Part shown: piece by piece, positions 42,647 to 50,689 of the stretch | Layout: the number at the start of each line of letters is the position of its first letter | How positions within the stretch are numbered: position 1 is the first letter of the stretch | From: JAKJGV01 sp964617565 | GTDB taxonomy: Bacteria > Verrucomicrobiota > Kiritimatiellia > CAIQIC01 > JAGNIJ01 | Direction of reading: 5' to 3' | Length of the DNA: 51,931 nt | NCBI GenBank assembly: GCA_964617565.1 | Contig: CAZTYH010000014.1 | Location: 1-51,931 of the forward strand | The notes under the pieces: generated by a model | The model's database searches: none | What the model was told of the DNA's origin: nothing | The model's input: the letters and a program-made list of their open reading frames with translations, nothing else | Translations under genes and position numbers: made by a program

Positions 42647-42861
42647 CGCGACTTAAGAATGTCCCGCTTGGCATCTTCCCAAGTCACGTAGGGTTCCGAT
42701 TTTTTCAGAGCGTCTTGCTTCCGCCGATCCAGTTCGTCTTTCTGCCATTGAGGCATGGGAATTTCGGCATTACTTCGAGCAATGCTGTCCCACAGATCTT
42801 CGACTATCTGTACCTTCTCCGGCACCGACAGTTTCTCAAGTTCTTCAAGCGCTGTTGTCAT
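42643..42861 (-). CDS. Addiction-module antitoxin
   Basis: 72 residues. LEKLSVPEKVQIVEDLWDSI and PMPQWQKDELDRR are typical of the small addiction-module protein family (TIGR02574-like) paired with ParE-type toxins. No ribosome-binding site is present; on the minus strand TTGCCG, a 17-base spacer and TATTGT end six bases before the ATG, so translation may begin at or near the 5' end of the mRNA. Confidence 0.87.
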   Translation of the reverse strand: MTTALEELEKLSVPEKVQIVEDLWDSIARSNAEIPMPQWQKDELDRRKQDALKKSEPYVTWEDAKRDILKSR

Positions 42862-42943
42862 GCTATTACAATACCCTTGGGGCTATACCTCGGCAATCGT
42901 TTTTACCCGAAATACAGACGCTGCTCCAAGACATGCCGTAAAT

Positions 42944-44589
42944 TCAGCCTGCCAGATACTTGTTAATCGCCTTCGCCGCGGTGCGGCCCTGTCCCATGGC
43001 GAGAATCACCGTCGCCGCGCCGAGCACGATATCGCCCCCGGCATAAANNNNNNNNNNNNNNNNNNNNNNNNNNNNNNNNNNNNNNNNNNNNNNNNNNNNN
43101 NNNNNNNNNNNNNNNNNNNNNNNNNNNNNNNNNNNNNNNNNNNNNNNCCCATGGCGAGAATCACCGTCGCCGCGCCGAGCACGATATCGCCCCCGGCATA
43201 AACTCCGGGAATCGAGGTGCGGCCGTTTTCGTCCACGATGATGTTGCCCCACTTGTTGACATTCATCTCGGGCGTGGTCTGCTTGATGAGCGGATTCGAG
43301 TCGTTGCCGATCGCAACAATCACCGCGTCGCAATCAATCATGAATTCGCTGCCTTTGATCTCCACCGGGCGCCGGCGCCCTGAAGCATCCGGCTCACCCA
43401 GTTCGTATCGCAGACACTCGATGCCCACCACGCGGCCATACTCGTCGCCCATGATACGTTTCGCGTTCTGCAGCAGGTGAAACTCGATGCCTTCTTCCTT
43501 CGCGTGCCGAACCTCTTCCACACGCGCGGGCATTTCAACTTCGGTGCGGCGATACACGATGTGCACTTCGCCCGCTCCGAGTCGCAGCGCCATGCGCGCC
43601 GCGTCCATCGCGACGTTCCCGCCACCTAGCACCACCACCTTGCGCGACGGCATGATCGGCGTGTCCGCCTTGCCGACCTCGTACGCCTTCATCAGGTTCG
43701 CGCGCGTGAGATATTCGTTTGCCGAGAATACGCCGATCAGGTTCTCACCCTCGATATTCATGAACTTCGGAAGCCCCGCACCCGTTCCGACGAATATCGC
43801 GTTATAGCCATCCTTGGTCATCAAATCCGTGAGCTTGCGCGTGCGCCCGACGACAAAGTTCGTGCGCAATTCCACGCCCATCGCCGTCAGTGTATCAATC
43901 TCCATCTGGACGATCGCCTTCGGCAGACGAAACTCAGGAATGCCGTAAATCATCACGCCGCCCGGCTTGTGGAACGCCTCGAACATGGTCACAGCGTGTC
44001 CCTCGCGCCGCACATCCGCTGCAACGACGAGACTCGCGGGGCCACTGCCGATCACCGCGACCTTCTTCCCTGTTTCGGGCTTCACTGCGGGCACTTCAAA
44101 GGACTGGTTTTCTCTTTCCCAGTCGGCGACATAGCGTTCCAATCGCCCGATGTTTACAGCCTTATCCACATCCTTCAGTGCTTTGCCCACAGTGCAAGGC
44201 GCCTGGCACTGCACTTCCTGCGGACACACCCGTCCGCACACCGCCGGGAGCAGGCTGTTGCGCTTGATGATGTCTATGCTCTTTTGGAAATCGCCGTCCG
44301 CGATCGCTTTAATGAAAGCCGGAATATCAATGCGAACCGGACACCCTTCGACACACGGCGCGTTCTTGCACTGCAGACAACGCAGCGCCTCCAACTGCGC
44401 CTGCTCCTGCGAATAGCCCAGCGCCACTTCAGACACGTTGCGCCGCCGAGCGGATGCGTCCTGCGCCGGCATCTCCTGCGCCGGAATCGCCATGCGCTCC
44501 TTCGGCTTCAATGCGTCCTTTTTCGGCAAAAGCGCCTCGAGATGTTTTCGCGCTTCGGCTTGAATTTCATCTCTGGAACGGTCGGTCAT
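42944..44589 (-). CDS. nfnB: NADPH-binding subunit of NfnAB-type transhydrogenase (GltD-like)
   Basis: 496 residues after the duplicated gap is collapsed. The N-terminal iron-sulfur region has CLQCKNAPCVEGCPVRIDIP and LPAVCGRVCPQEVQCQAPC. The FAD loop is VAVIGSGPASLVVAADVRRE. The NADPH loop is VVVLGGGNVAMDAARMALRL, and YAGGDIVLGAATVILAMGQG ends the protein. With NfnA it couples NADH and reduced ferredoxin oxidation to NADP+ reduction by electron bifurcation, or acts as a glutamate-synthase-like small subunit. The adjacent nfnA gene supports the first. AGGAC lies seven bases before the ATG. An apparent single long frame with nfnA is an artefact of the Ns. Confidence 0.9.
42993..43202. other. 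Assembly gap with duplicated 55-base flanks (collapsible)
   Basis: 100 N at 43048-43147; bases 42993-43047 equal 43148-43202. Collapsing gives the nfnB end through ILAMGQGRTAAKAINKYLAG. Confidence 0.95.
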
Positions 44590-44616
44590 ATTAAGAGTCC
44601 TGAGAAACATCGAACA

Positions 44617-44716
44617 NNNNNNNNNNNNNNNNNNNNNNNNNNNNNNNNNNNNNNNNNNNNNNNNNNNNNNNNNNNNNNNNNNNNNNNNNNNNNNNNNNNN
44701 NNNNNNNNNNNNNNNN
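44617..44716. other. Assembly gap, true missing sequence
   Basis: 100 N with unrelated flanks, hiding the last residues of NfnA. The nfnB start is 27 bases beyond it. Confidence 0.8.
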
Positions 44717-45501
44717 AGGCGTTTCATGAGATTGTCGAAATCCACAAGATGCCCGTCGAATTCCGGCCCGTCCACGCAGGTGAACTTGGTCTCACCACCC
44801 ACGCTCACACGGCAGCCGCCGCACATGCCCGTGCCGTCAATCATGATCGAGTTGAGCGAAACGATCGTCGGCACGGCAAACGGCCGCGTCGTTTCCGCGC
44901 AGAACTTCATCATGATCGGCGGACCGATCGCCACGGCCAGGTCCGGCTTCGGGGTTCGCTCGCACACTTCTTTCAGCGGCGCGGTCACCAACGCCTTGCG
45001 ACCATATGAACCATCATCCGTGCAGATGATCAACTCGTCCGCGATTGCCTTCATGCGGTCTTCGAGAATTACCAGATCCTTCGTCCGCGCGCCCATGATA
45101 ATGATGACCTTGTTACCGGCCCTCTTCATGCCCTGCGCGATCGGATGCAGCGGTGCGACCCCGATTCCACCGCCCACACAGACCACCGTGCCGACCTTCT
45201 CAATATGCGTTGGCTGGCCGAGTGGACCGACAAGATTTTCAATCTTGTCGCCCTCGTTCAGCGTCGCGAGGCGATGCGTCGTCTTGCCCACGGCCTGGAA
45301 TACAAGCGTGATGCTGCCTTCGGCCGGGTCCGCATCCGCGATCGTCAGCGGAATGCGCTCGCCGAAATCATCATCGAGTTGAAGAATGACGAACTGACCC
45401 GGCTTGCGCTCCTCCGCGATCAGCGGGGCACGCACCGTCAGCATGAATACTTCGTCCGACAATTGTTTCTTTGTGAGTATCGTGTTCACAGCATATTCCA
45501 T
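44717..45501 (-). CDS. nfnA: NAD-binding subunit of NfnAB-type transhydrogenase, 3' end missing
   Basis: 261 residues visible of about 280. The FAD domain has KPGQFVILQLDDDFGERIPL and PLTIADADPAEGSITLVFQA. The NAD region has VVCVGGGIGVAPLHPIAQGM. The [2Fe-2S] cysteines are in MIDGTGMCGGCRVSVGGETK and FTCVDGPEFDGHLVD. With NfnB it makes the transhydrogenase. It could also be a dihydroorotate-dehydrogenase electron-transfer subunit, but the neighbour fits NfnB. No ribosome-binding site is obvious. Confidence 0.9.
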
Positions 45502-45583
45502 ACGGCAATGACTTGCCGTTTGACCCGCGCATAATTAATTTATCCGTGCGAAGCTTCAAGGAAAAACCGCGAAAAAGCCGGGG

Positions 45584-46078
45584 TTACGACAGTTCTTTGA
45601 GGTATACAGCCAGATCGCGCTCAGAAAAGCAGCAGAAGAAAACCTCGATATGCGCCCCGCGCTCTTCGAGAAAACCTCGCACCGTGACCACGGCAATCCG
45701 CGTCGCTTCTTCGATGGGATAGCCATACACGCCCGTGCTGATTGCGGGGAACGCGATACTTTTCACGCCATTTTCCCGCGCTAATTCCAGTGATCGGCGG
45801 TAGCAGCTCGCAAGCAGCTCGGGTTCTCCGGCTTTTCCGCCGTGCCAGACGGGGCCGACGGTGTGGATTACAAACCTGGCCGGAAGCTTGTATCCGCGCG
45901 TTATTTTCGCATCACCCACGGCGCATCCGCCAAGACTGCGACACGCTTCCAGCAGTTCGGGACCCGCGGCCCGATGAATCGCGCCATCCACCCCACCCCC
46001 GCCCAGCAGCGAAGTGTTCGCCGCATTGACGATGGCATCCACTTTCAGCGTCGTGATGTCCGCTTTGACTGCTTTCAC
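45584..46078 (-). CDS. Macro-domain protein (O-acetyl-ADP-ribose deacetylase-like)
   Basis: 164 residues, a single macro domain of the MacroD type. VDAIVNAANTSLLGGGGVDG is the catalytic loop with the conserved Asn and Asp. VGDAKITRGYKLPARFVIHT and IAFPAISTGVYGYPIEEAT are the other ADP-ribose-binding loops. It removes ADP-ribose or O-acetyl groups from ADP-ribose adducts. The start is GTG (46078), four bases after the cystatin stop, so it is the last gene of the lipid operon; the link to lipid genes is not obvious. Confidence 0.9.
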   Translation of the reverse strand: MKAVKADITTLKVDAIVNAANTSLLGGGGVDGAIHRAAGPELLEACRSLGGCAVGDAKITRGYKLPARFVIHTVGPVWHGGKAGEPELLASCYRRSLELARENGVKSIAFPAISTGVYGYPIEEATRIAVVTVRGFLEERGAHIEVFFCCFSERDLAVYLKELS

Positions 46079-46082
46079 AGGC

Positions 46083-46445
46083 TTACTTCCACTCCCATGA
46101 CGTCAGCTTATACGGCTCTTCTTCGTTCCACGATTGCCACCAGACTATGACCTCGGCTTCCCGCTCCTCCCCGTTCACTTTCACTTTCAGCGTCAGCCGA
46201 TAATTCAGACCTGCAACAACCTGCTGCCAGGCGCTGACGATCGAAACCAATGCAAGACTTGCCGACGCATCATCCGCCTGCATCGCCTGCTCTTTTGCCG
46301 TAATGGCAAACTCCGCCGCCGCCACAACGCCAGCATTGGAAACCAACACAACCGAATAACCTCCAACCAGAACCTCTTCCGCCACGACATCGCCGATGCC
46401 GACGGCAAGCATCAGGATCAAACACCATCCGGCTCGCTTGTTCAC
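46083..46445 (-). CDS. Secreted cystatin-like protein
   Basis: 120 residues. The signal peptide (CLILMLAVGIGDVVA) would be cut before EEVLVGGYS. All three cystatin contact elements are present: an N-terminal Gly pair (residues 28-29), the loop QVVAG (residues 75-79), and a Trp in WWQSWNEEE (residue 102-106 area). VVAAAEFAI resembles the plant-cystatin helix signature. YRLTLKVKVNGEEREAEVIV gives the following strands. Cystatins inhibit papain-like cysteine proteases. The start is GTG 46445 with AGGAGG six bases upstream, overlapping the thioesterase stop (GTGA). Confidence 0.75.
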   Translation of the reverse strand: MNKRAGWCLILMLAVGIGDVVAEEVLVGGYSVVLVSNAGVVAAAEFAITAKEQAMQADDASASLALVSIVSAWQQVVAGLNYRLTLKVKVNGEEREAEVIVWWQSWNEEEPYKLTSWEWK

Positions 46446-47233
46446 GGGCTTCCTCCTTCTTCGAATTCTTTCTGCTGCCGCCACACGGTTTCTGCCAATA
46501 TCAGCGGCTTGTCGTCCGACAGGCGGAACACGCGATGCAACGCCCTTTGGCCGGGCTGAACACTGCCGAACTGCGACACCACGCGGTCTCCGTAGCTGCT
46601 CTCCGACTTGAATGCCACATGCAATTCCGTCAGTACATTTTCGCAGCGCCAGGCGGCCGGAACAGCTTCAATGGCCCATTCGACGAAATTCACATTGTTC
46701 ACGTGATTGTTCACATCAATATCGCTCAGGCGAACATTGAACTCCGCCTGAGCATCCACGCGATCCGGGCCGGAAGGCTCGTCGCGAAGAAGCGTTTCGT
46801 GAAAAGCAACCGCCTTGCTGACAGGGATGCTTCGATCCAAATCTTCGGGCATGCGCTGCGGCCGCCGCTTCTTCGCGTCAATAATGATCCAGGAACTGGT
46901 GGCCATTCCCAGAAGTCCGTTCCGCGTGTCATGAATCTCGAAATCGCGGTAGGCATACAAGCGGTCTTTTCCGGATGGCCACGTGGAAACCTGGATGGCA
47001 TCGCCCCACACCGGGTAGCGGAGCATTTTCACGTACAAACGCAGGAGCACCCACGTTTTGTCGTTGTCCTCGCGATCCGCCAGCGCGAAGCCCAGGCGGG
47101 CCGCGTGAAGCCATGCACTTTCCTGGAGATAATTGCAGATCGTCTGGATCGTCGCCCTGCGCGAAGGGTCCGACTCGTACGATCGAACCGTGAACGGCAC
47201 GGTCATGATCTTGTCCTGTTCCGGTATCGGCAT
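46442..47233 (-). CDS. Acyl-ACP thioesterase (FatA/FatB-type)
   Basis: 263 residues in two hot-dog domains. TIQTICNYLQESAWLHAARLG begins the first. The catalytic segment in the second is RLSDIDVNNHVNNVNFVEWA, with the Asp/Asn/His residues of bacterial and plant acyl-ACP thioesterases. It releases free fatty acids from acyl carrier protein. The ATG at 47206 is an alternative start with CAGGAC upstream. It overlaps the cystatin gene by four bases and lies between PAP2- and cystatin-encoding genes. Confidence 0.9.
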   Translation of the reverse strand: MPIPEQDKIMTVPFTVRSYESDPSRRATIQTICNYLQESAWLHAARLGFALADREDNDKTWVLLRLYVKMLRYPVWGDAIQVSTWPSGKDRLYAYRDFEIHDTRNGLLGMATSSWIIIDAKKRRPQRMPEDLDRSIPVSKAVAFHETLLRDEPSGPDRVDAQAEFNVRLSDIDVNNHVNNVNFVEWAIEAVPAAWRCENVLTELHVAFKSESSYGDRVVSQFGSVQPGQRALHRVFRLSDDKPLILAETVWRQQKEFEEGGSP

Positions 47234-47270
47234 ACTTTTTCCGCAAACTTCCGCAATAGATTCTTCTCTG

Positions 47271-48017
47271 TTATATGCCCAACAACATGCAAAGGCGTGC
47301 AGCAAGATCCGCCGCGCACCACGCTGCGACAAGGGCGCCGAGAACGTCCATCGTGTAATGCGCCCGCAGGACAATCACCATTACAGCCTCTCCCGCCGCC
47401 ACCAGCCCCGCAATAGCCGCAACCCACCACGGCAGAAGCCGCGCCATCTCAATCGCACCCAATACAGCAATTGCCGTGTGACCGGAAATAAAGAAGTCGC
47501 CGGCAACCCCATAGGTTACCAGCAATGAAGGAAATCCGGGATGCCGCCAGATCATGCCCTGCGGCGCCGGCAGCGCGCAGAGCGCCTGGCAAAGCTGACG
47601 AAATACAAACAGGAAAAGCAGCGCAATAAAAGGGCGCAGCGTGGGACCGAGCAGTCCCGCGCCAAGCAGAAAAAGGCCGAACACGTCAATAAAGCCTGAG
47701 CTGATTCTCAATATCCAGTTCGCGGTTGCCGGATGCGCATGCAGCCACCCGTTCCAGGAGGCACTACAATCATGCAGAGCATCCCCGATCCCGCCTTCAA
47801 CCCGGCGCGCTCCAATCAAAGCCTGTGTCTTAAACCAGAGCAACAAAGCCACAACCACCGCCACAACACGTACGCCCGCCTGCATCCATGCGCCCGACCA
47901 CCACCCCCCGGACGCCGCGGCCCTCTGCGCGGAAAGCAACGCGAGAGTTCCGATCAACAAGCACAACAGCAGAAATGCCCGCGCCATTCCTTTTCGAATG
48001 CCCGGCCCTGTGCTCAC
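47271..48017 (-). CDS. PAP2-like phosphatase or sphingomyelin-synthase-like membrane protein
   Basis: 248 residues with six helices. The catalytic segments are YGVAGDFFISGHTAIAVLGA and VLRAHYTMDVLGALVAA, the SGHT...HYTxDV pattern of the PAP2_3 and sphingomyelin-synthase group (His, His, Asp). It probably dephosphorylates a lipid phosphate or transfers a phospho-head-group. The start is GTG, overlapping the acyltransferase stop (GTGA). An in-frame ATG ten codons downstream is an alternative. Confidence 0.85.
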   Translation of the reverse strand: MSTGPGIRKGMARAFLLLCLLIGTLALLSAQRAAASGGWWSGAWMQAGVRVVAVVVALLLWFKTQALIGARRVEGGIGDALHDCSASWNGWLHAHPATANWILRISSGFIDVFGLFLLGAGLLGPTLRPFIALLFLFVFRQLCQALCALPAPQGMIWRHPGFPSLLVTYGVAGDFFISGHTAIAVLGAIEMARLLPWWVAAIAGLVAAGEAVMVIVLRAHYTMDVLGALVAAWCAADLAARLCMLLGI

Positions 48018-49102
48018 GATGTCGCCTCCGCTCCCGGACGCTCACCCGCAAGCCGGTTCAGCATCTCTTCAAGTTGCTCGCGGATCTGCTGCATCACCGG
48101 GTCGGTCTCGCTGCCGCGTTCGCGCACCGGATTGATCTCGATGGCCTCGCCGACCTCGATCACCGCATGCACCGGGCTATGGATGGTGACGTTATCCGTC
48201 AAATCCTCTTCGAACCGTTCAACGGTCTCCAACAATTTCTCCGGCGTCGGTCCCGGCGCGAAGTAGTCGGGAGGATAAAAGTGGAGCTGTTGCGCAAGAT
48301 AACAGTCGGCTAACTGCCGCCATCGGCGCGAACGCTCGCTCTCTGCGATTTCGCCCGCGACCATATCGGGCAATATGGCGGTACGCAACGCCTTGACGCG
48401 TCCGATAACATCGGGCTCGCGCCGGCCCTTGACCCACTCTTCCTCCAAAGGCGTCAGCAAGTGATTGATCAATCTCCCGATTCTTTCCTCAAGCGTGCCC
48501 GCCCCGACCGCATCCAGATACTCCAACTCCTTGAGTGTCAACAACGCCAGGCCTACCTTGATTATCCGATCCACCAATGGCATGCCTGTTTGCGACTGCC
48601 AGGAAAGCCGGTGCTCGATATTCTCCAGCACGGGCACAAGGGCTTTTTCAATGTCGCCTCCGAAGAAATAGCGCAAGGCCACGGGATGAATCACCACCTT
48701 GCCCGCNNNNNNNNNNNNNNNNNNNNNNNNNNNNNNNNNNNNNNNNNNNNNNNNNNNNNNNNNNNNNNNNNNNNNNNNNNNNNNNNNNNNNNNNNNNNNN
48801 NNNNNNCGGGATGCCTCGAACAGGTGACGACTGGCCATGATGAAAAGGGCCACATTCAGGTTGCGGGCAAGGTGCCCCAGCACCATGGGGTCGCAGGGCC
48901 GGCAATGATTGGGCGTCAGCATGATTCCGTGACCGGCTTCCAGCGATTGCCTCAAGCGATCCTGCCCCCTCACCTGCAGGGAACAAACCCCTTGCGACTT
49001 CCTCAGGTAATTGGGCAGGAACGGATACAACACCATGGACCAAAACCGACTCTCAACAGGCGGGTAAAACTGGTAGGGCTTTTCAATGATTATGCCTTGC
49101 AT
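48014..49102 (-). CDS. PlsC-type 1-acyl-glycerol-phosphate acyltransferase-like protein, internal gap
   Basis: The acyltransferase HX4D motif is MLTPNHCRPCDPMVLGHLAR. The second half, including the PEG-type motif, is in the gap. The C-terminal part (VVIHPVALRYFFGGD to the end, about 230 residues) is a longer extension than in plain PlsC, as in larger plsC-like proteins of the PVC group. It probably acylates lysophosphatidate or another glycerolipid. AGGAGG lies five bases before ATG 49102. It starts about 40 bases after the rnfB stop. Confidence 0.82.
   Translation of the reverse strand: MQGIIIEKPYQFYPPVESRFWSMVLYPFLPNYLRKSQGVCSLQVRGQDRLRQSLEAGHGIMLTPNHCRPCDPMVLGHLARNLNVALFIMASRHLFEASXXXXXXXXXXXXXXXXXXXXXXXXXXXXXXXXXXAGKVVIHPVALRYFFGGDIEKALVPVLENIEHRLSWQSQTGMPLVDRIIKVGLALLTLKELEYLDAVGAGTLEERIGRLINHLLTPLEEEWVKGRREPDVIGRVKALRTAILPDMVAGEIAESERSRRWRQLADCYLAQQLHFYPPDYFAPGPTPEKLLETVERFEEDLTDNVTIHSPVHAVIEVGEAIEINPVRERGSETDPVMQQIREQLEEMLNRLAGERPGAEATS
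48707..48806. other. Assembly gap, true missing sequence
   Basis: 100 N with unrelated flanks, inside the plsC-like gene between SRHLFEAS and AGKVVIHPV. It probably hides about 80 residues with the remaining acyltransferase motifs. Confidence 0.8.
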
Positions 49103-49142
49103 GCCCGCCTCCTTTTCTAATCGGCGACCATCCGGCGCAGGA

Positions 49143-50054
49143 TCACCCGTGCCAGTCGGTCTTGTCCACGGTGGTCTTGAAGTCCGCCTGCGCGATGGCC
49201 GGGGCTTCTTCATCCGCAACCTTGGCGAGATCTTCAGGAGTGGGTTCGCCGATCTCGACGATCGCGCGCGCCGGGCACTTGCTGAGCGCCACGCGGGCGG
49301 ACTCAAGCTGGTCGGGATCGTACTTGTCGTAATCAATGCGCGCGATCTTGCCTTCCATCTTGAAGATGTCACTGGTTCGCGAGCACGCGGTGCAGCCAAT
49401 GCAACCGACCTTGCAGACCGCCTTCACGTCCTTGCCGAAGTCCTTGTTGGAACAGGCGACGGCCAGCATTCTACCCCGCTTGAAGGGGGTCATGGAGATG
49501 ATGTTGCGGGGACACGCCCTCGCGCACGCGCCGCAGCCCACGCACTTCTCGTAATCCACGGTCGCCAGCCCATCCACGATATGAATGGCGTCGTAATCGC
49601 ATGCCCGTACGCAATCACCGAGCCCCATGCAACCGTAAGCGCACCCCTGGATACTGCCCACGATATTCGCCGCGGCGCAGGTCTGCTCGCCGCGGTATTC
49701 CGCGCGGCCCAACTTGTCGTTCGTGTGCGCGCGGCAATGCACGACCGGCCGATAGGGCCACGACGGCTTGACCTCCACGCCCATAATCTTGGCCACCGCC
49801 TCGGCTACGCTCGCGCCGCCCACAGTGCATTTGTCCGGCAACGCCTTGCCTGCGGCCACCGCTTCGGCATACGGCATGCACCCGACGAATCCGCAGCCGC
49901 CGCAATTCGCGCCGGGCAGCGCAGCATTGACCGCATCAATGCGCGGATCCACCTCCACGTGAAAGACCTTGTTGGCGAGGCCGAGGAGATAGCCGGAAAA
50001 CGACGCCAGCACCAGCATCGTTCCGCCTGCCATTGCTATGAGGACAATTTCCAT
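49143..50054 (-). CDS. rnfB: Rnf electron-transport complex, subunit B
   Basis: 303 residues. An N-terminal membrane helix is followed by the four-Cys [4Fe-4S] motif in NCGGCGFVGCMPYAEAVAAG. Several ferredoxin-type clusters follow (CAYGCMGLGDCVRACDYDAI, CVGCGACARACPRNIISM and CKVGCIGCTACSRTSDIF). RnfB takes electrons from ferredoxin. It starts 12 bases after the rnfA stop, in the usual G-E-A-B order. Confidence 0.95.
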   Translation of the reverse strand: MEIVLIAMAGGTMLVLASFSGYLLGLANKVFHVEVDPRIDAVNAALPGANCGGCGFVGCMPYAEAVAAGKALPDKCTVGGASVAEAVAKIMGVEVKPSWPYRPVVHCRAHTNDKLGRAEYRGEQTCAAANIVGSIQGCAYGCMGLGDCVRACDYDAIHIVDGLATVDYEKCVGCGACARACPRNIISMTPFKRGRMLAVACSNKDFGKDVKAVCKVGCIGCTACSRTSDIFKMEGKIARIDYDKYDPDQLESARVALSKCPARAIVEIGEPTPEDLAKVADEEAPAIAQADFKTTVDKTDWHG

Positions 50055-50062
50055 GGAAATCG

Positions 50063-50090
50063 GTTATTAGTTATCAGTTATTGGGGATTG
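50063..50090. repeat. Seven-base tandem array forming the rnfA stop-codon tail (GTTATCA type)
   Basis: Words in phase on the plus strand: gttatta, gttatca, gttattg, gggattg. Read on the minus strand the array encodes the last residues of RnfA (SPITDN) and its TAA stop. Confidence 0.75.
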
Positions 50091-50685
50091 GTGTTGAGAT
50101 ACAGCGTTTTCGTTTGCCGCCGGGGCGTCCTTCTGCATCAACTTCAACAAGTTATTATCCATGCCGGTGAAGCCCATGAAGGCCAGCGCGAGGATGCCCG
50201 CAATGATCAGCGTGATCCCCGGCCCCTTGAGCGGTTTTGGAACATCGCAGTGATCCAACTCCTCGCGGATACCCGCCATAATCACGATCGCCAGCATGAA
50301 ACCGAGCCCGGCGAAAACGGCATAAATCAAAGCCTTGTCCAGGCCCCATGCATCCGGCCCCGTCGCGCCNNNNNNNNNNNNNNNNNNNNNNNNNNNNNNN
50401 NNNNNNNNNNNNNNNNNNNNNNNNNNNNNNNNNNNNNNNNNNNNNNNNNNNNNNNNNNNNNNNNNNNNNCGGCGCGCCGGGCGAAAGCACGAAGTAGGTC
50501 ATCGTCCAGCTCAACGCGGCGGCCACGGAAACAACAAAGGTCACGGCCGCACCCATGCCGAACGCCATGTCCACCTTGCGCGAGACACCGATGAACGGAC
50601 AGATGCCCACGAAGTAGTGCAACACCATGTTGTTGATGAGCGCCGTCGTCACGGCCAGCACGAATATGGAAGAAAGATAGCTCAT
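50067..50685 (-). CDS. rnfA: Rnf electron-transport complex, subunit A, internal gap
   Basis: The N-terminus FVLAVTTALINNMVLHYFVG and CPFIGVSRKVDMAFGMGAAV is typical RnfA. After the gap, LIYAVFAGLGFMLAIVIMAG and IREELDH match the family end. The gap should hide about 65 residues, including the TTNCAVLG segment. The natural end is near MGFTGM. A tail of about 30 residues ending SPITDN follows, the last part coded by the repeat array. RnfA is an integral subunit of the ion-pumping ferredoxin:NAD+ complex. Confidence 0.9.
50370..50469. other. Assembly gap, true missing sequence
   Basis: 100 N with unrelated flanks, inside rnfA between VLSPGAP and GATGPDAWG. The real gap is probably near 190 bases. 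Confidence 0.8.
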
Positions 50686-50689
50686 CGCC

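Noticed and set aside
42341..42861. Toxin-antitoxin pair as a sign of a mobile island
   Set aside because: No integrase, transposase, attachment repeats or change of composition is seen on either side; such pairs are common in chromosomes.
42944..45501. An apparent single 831-residue NfnA-NfnB fusion protein
   Set aside because: The frame passes through 100 unknown bases that are not a measured length. NfnB has its own ATG at 44589 with an AGGAC ribosome-binding site, so two genes are more likely.
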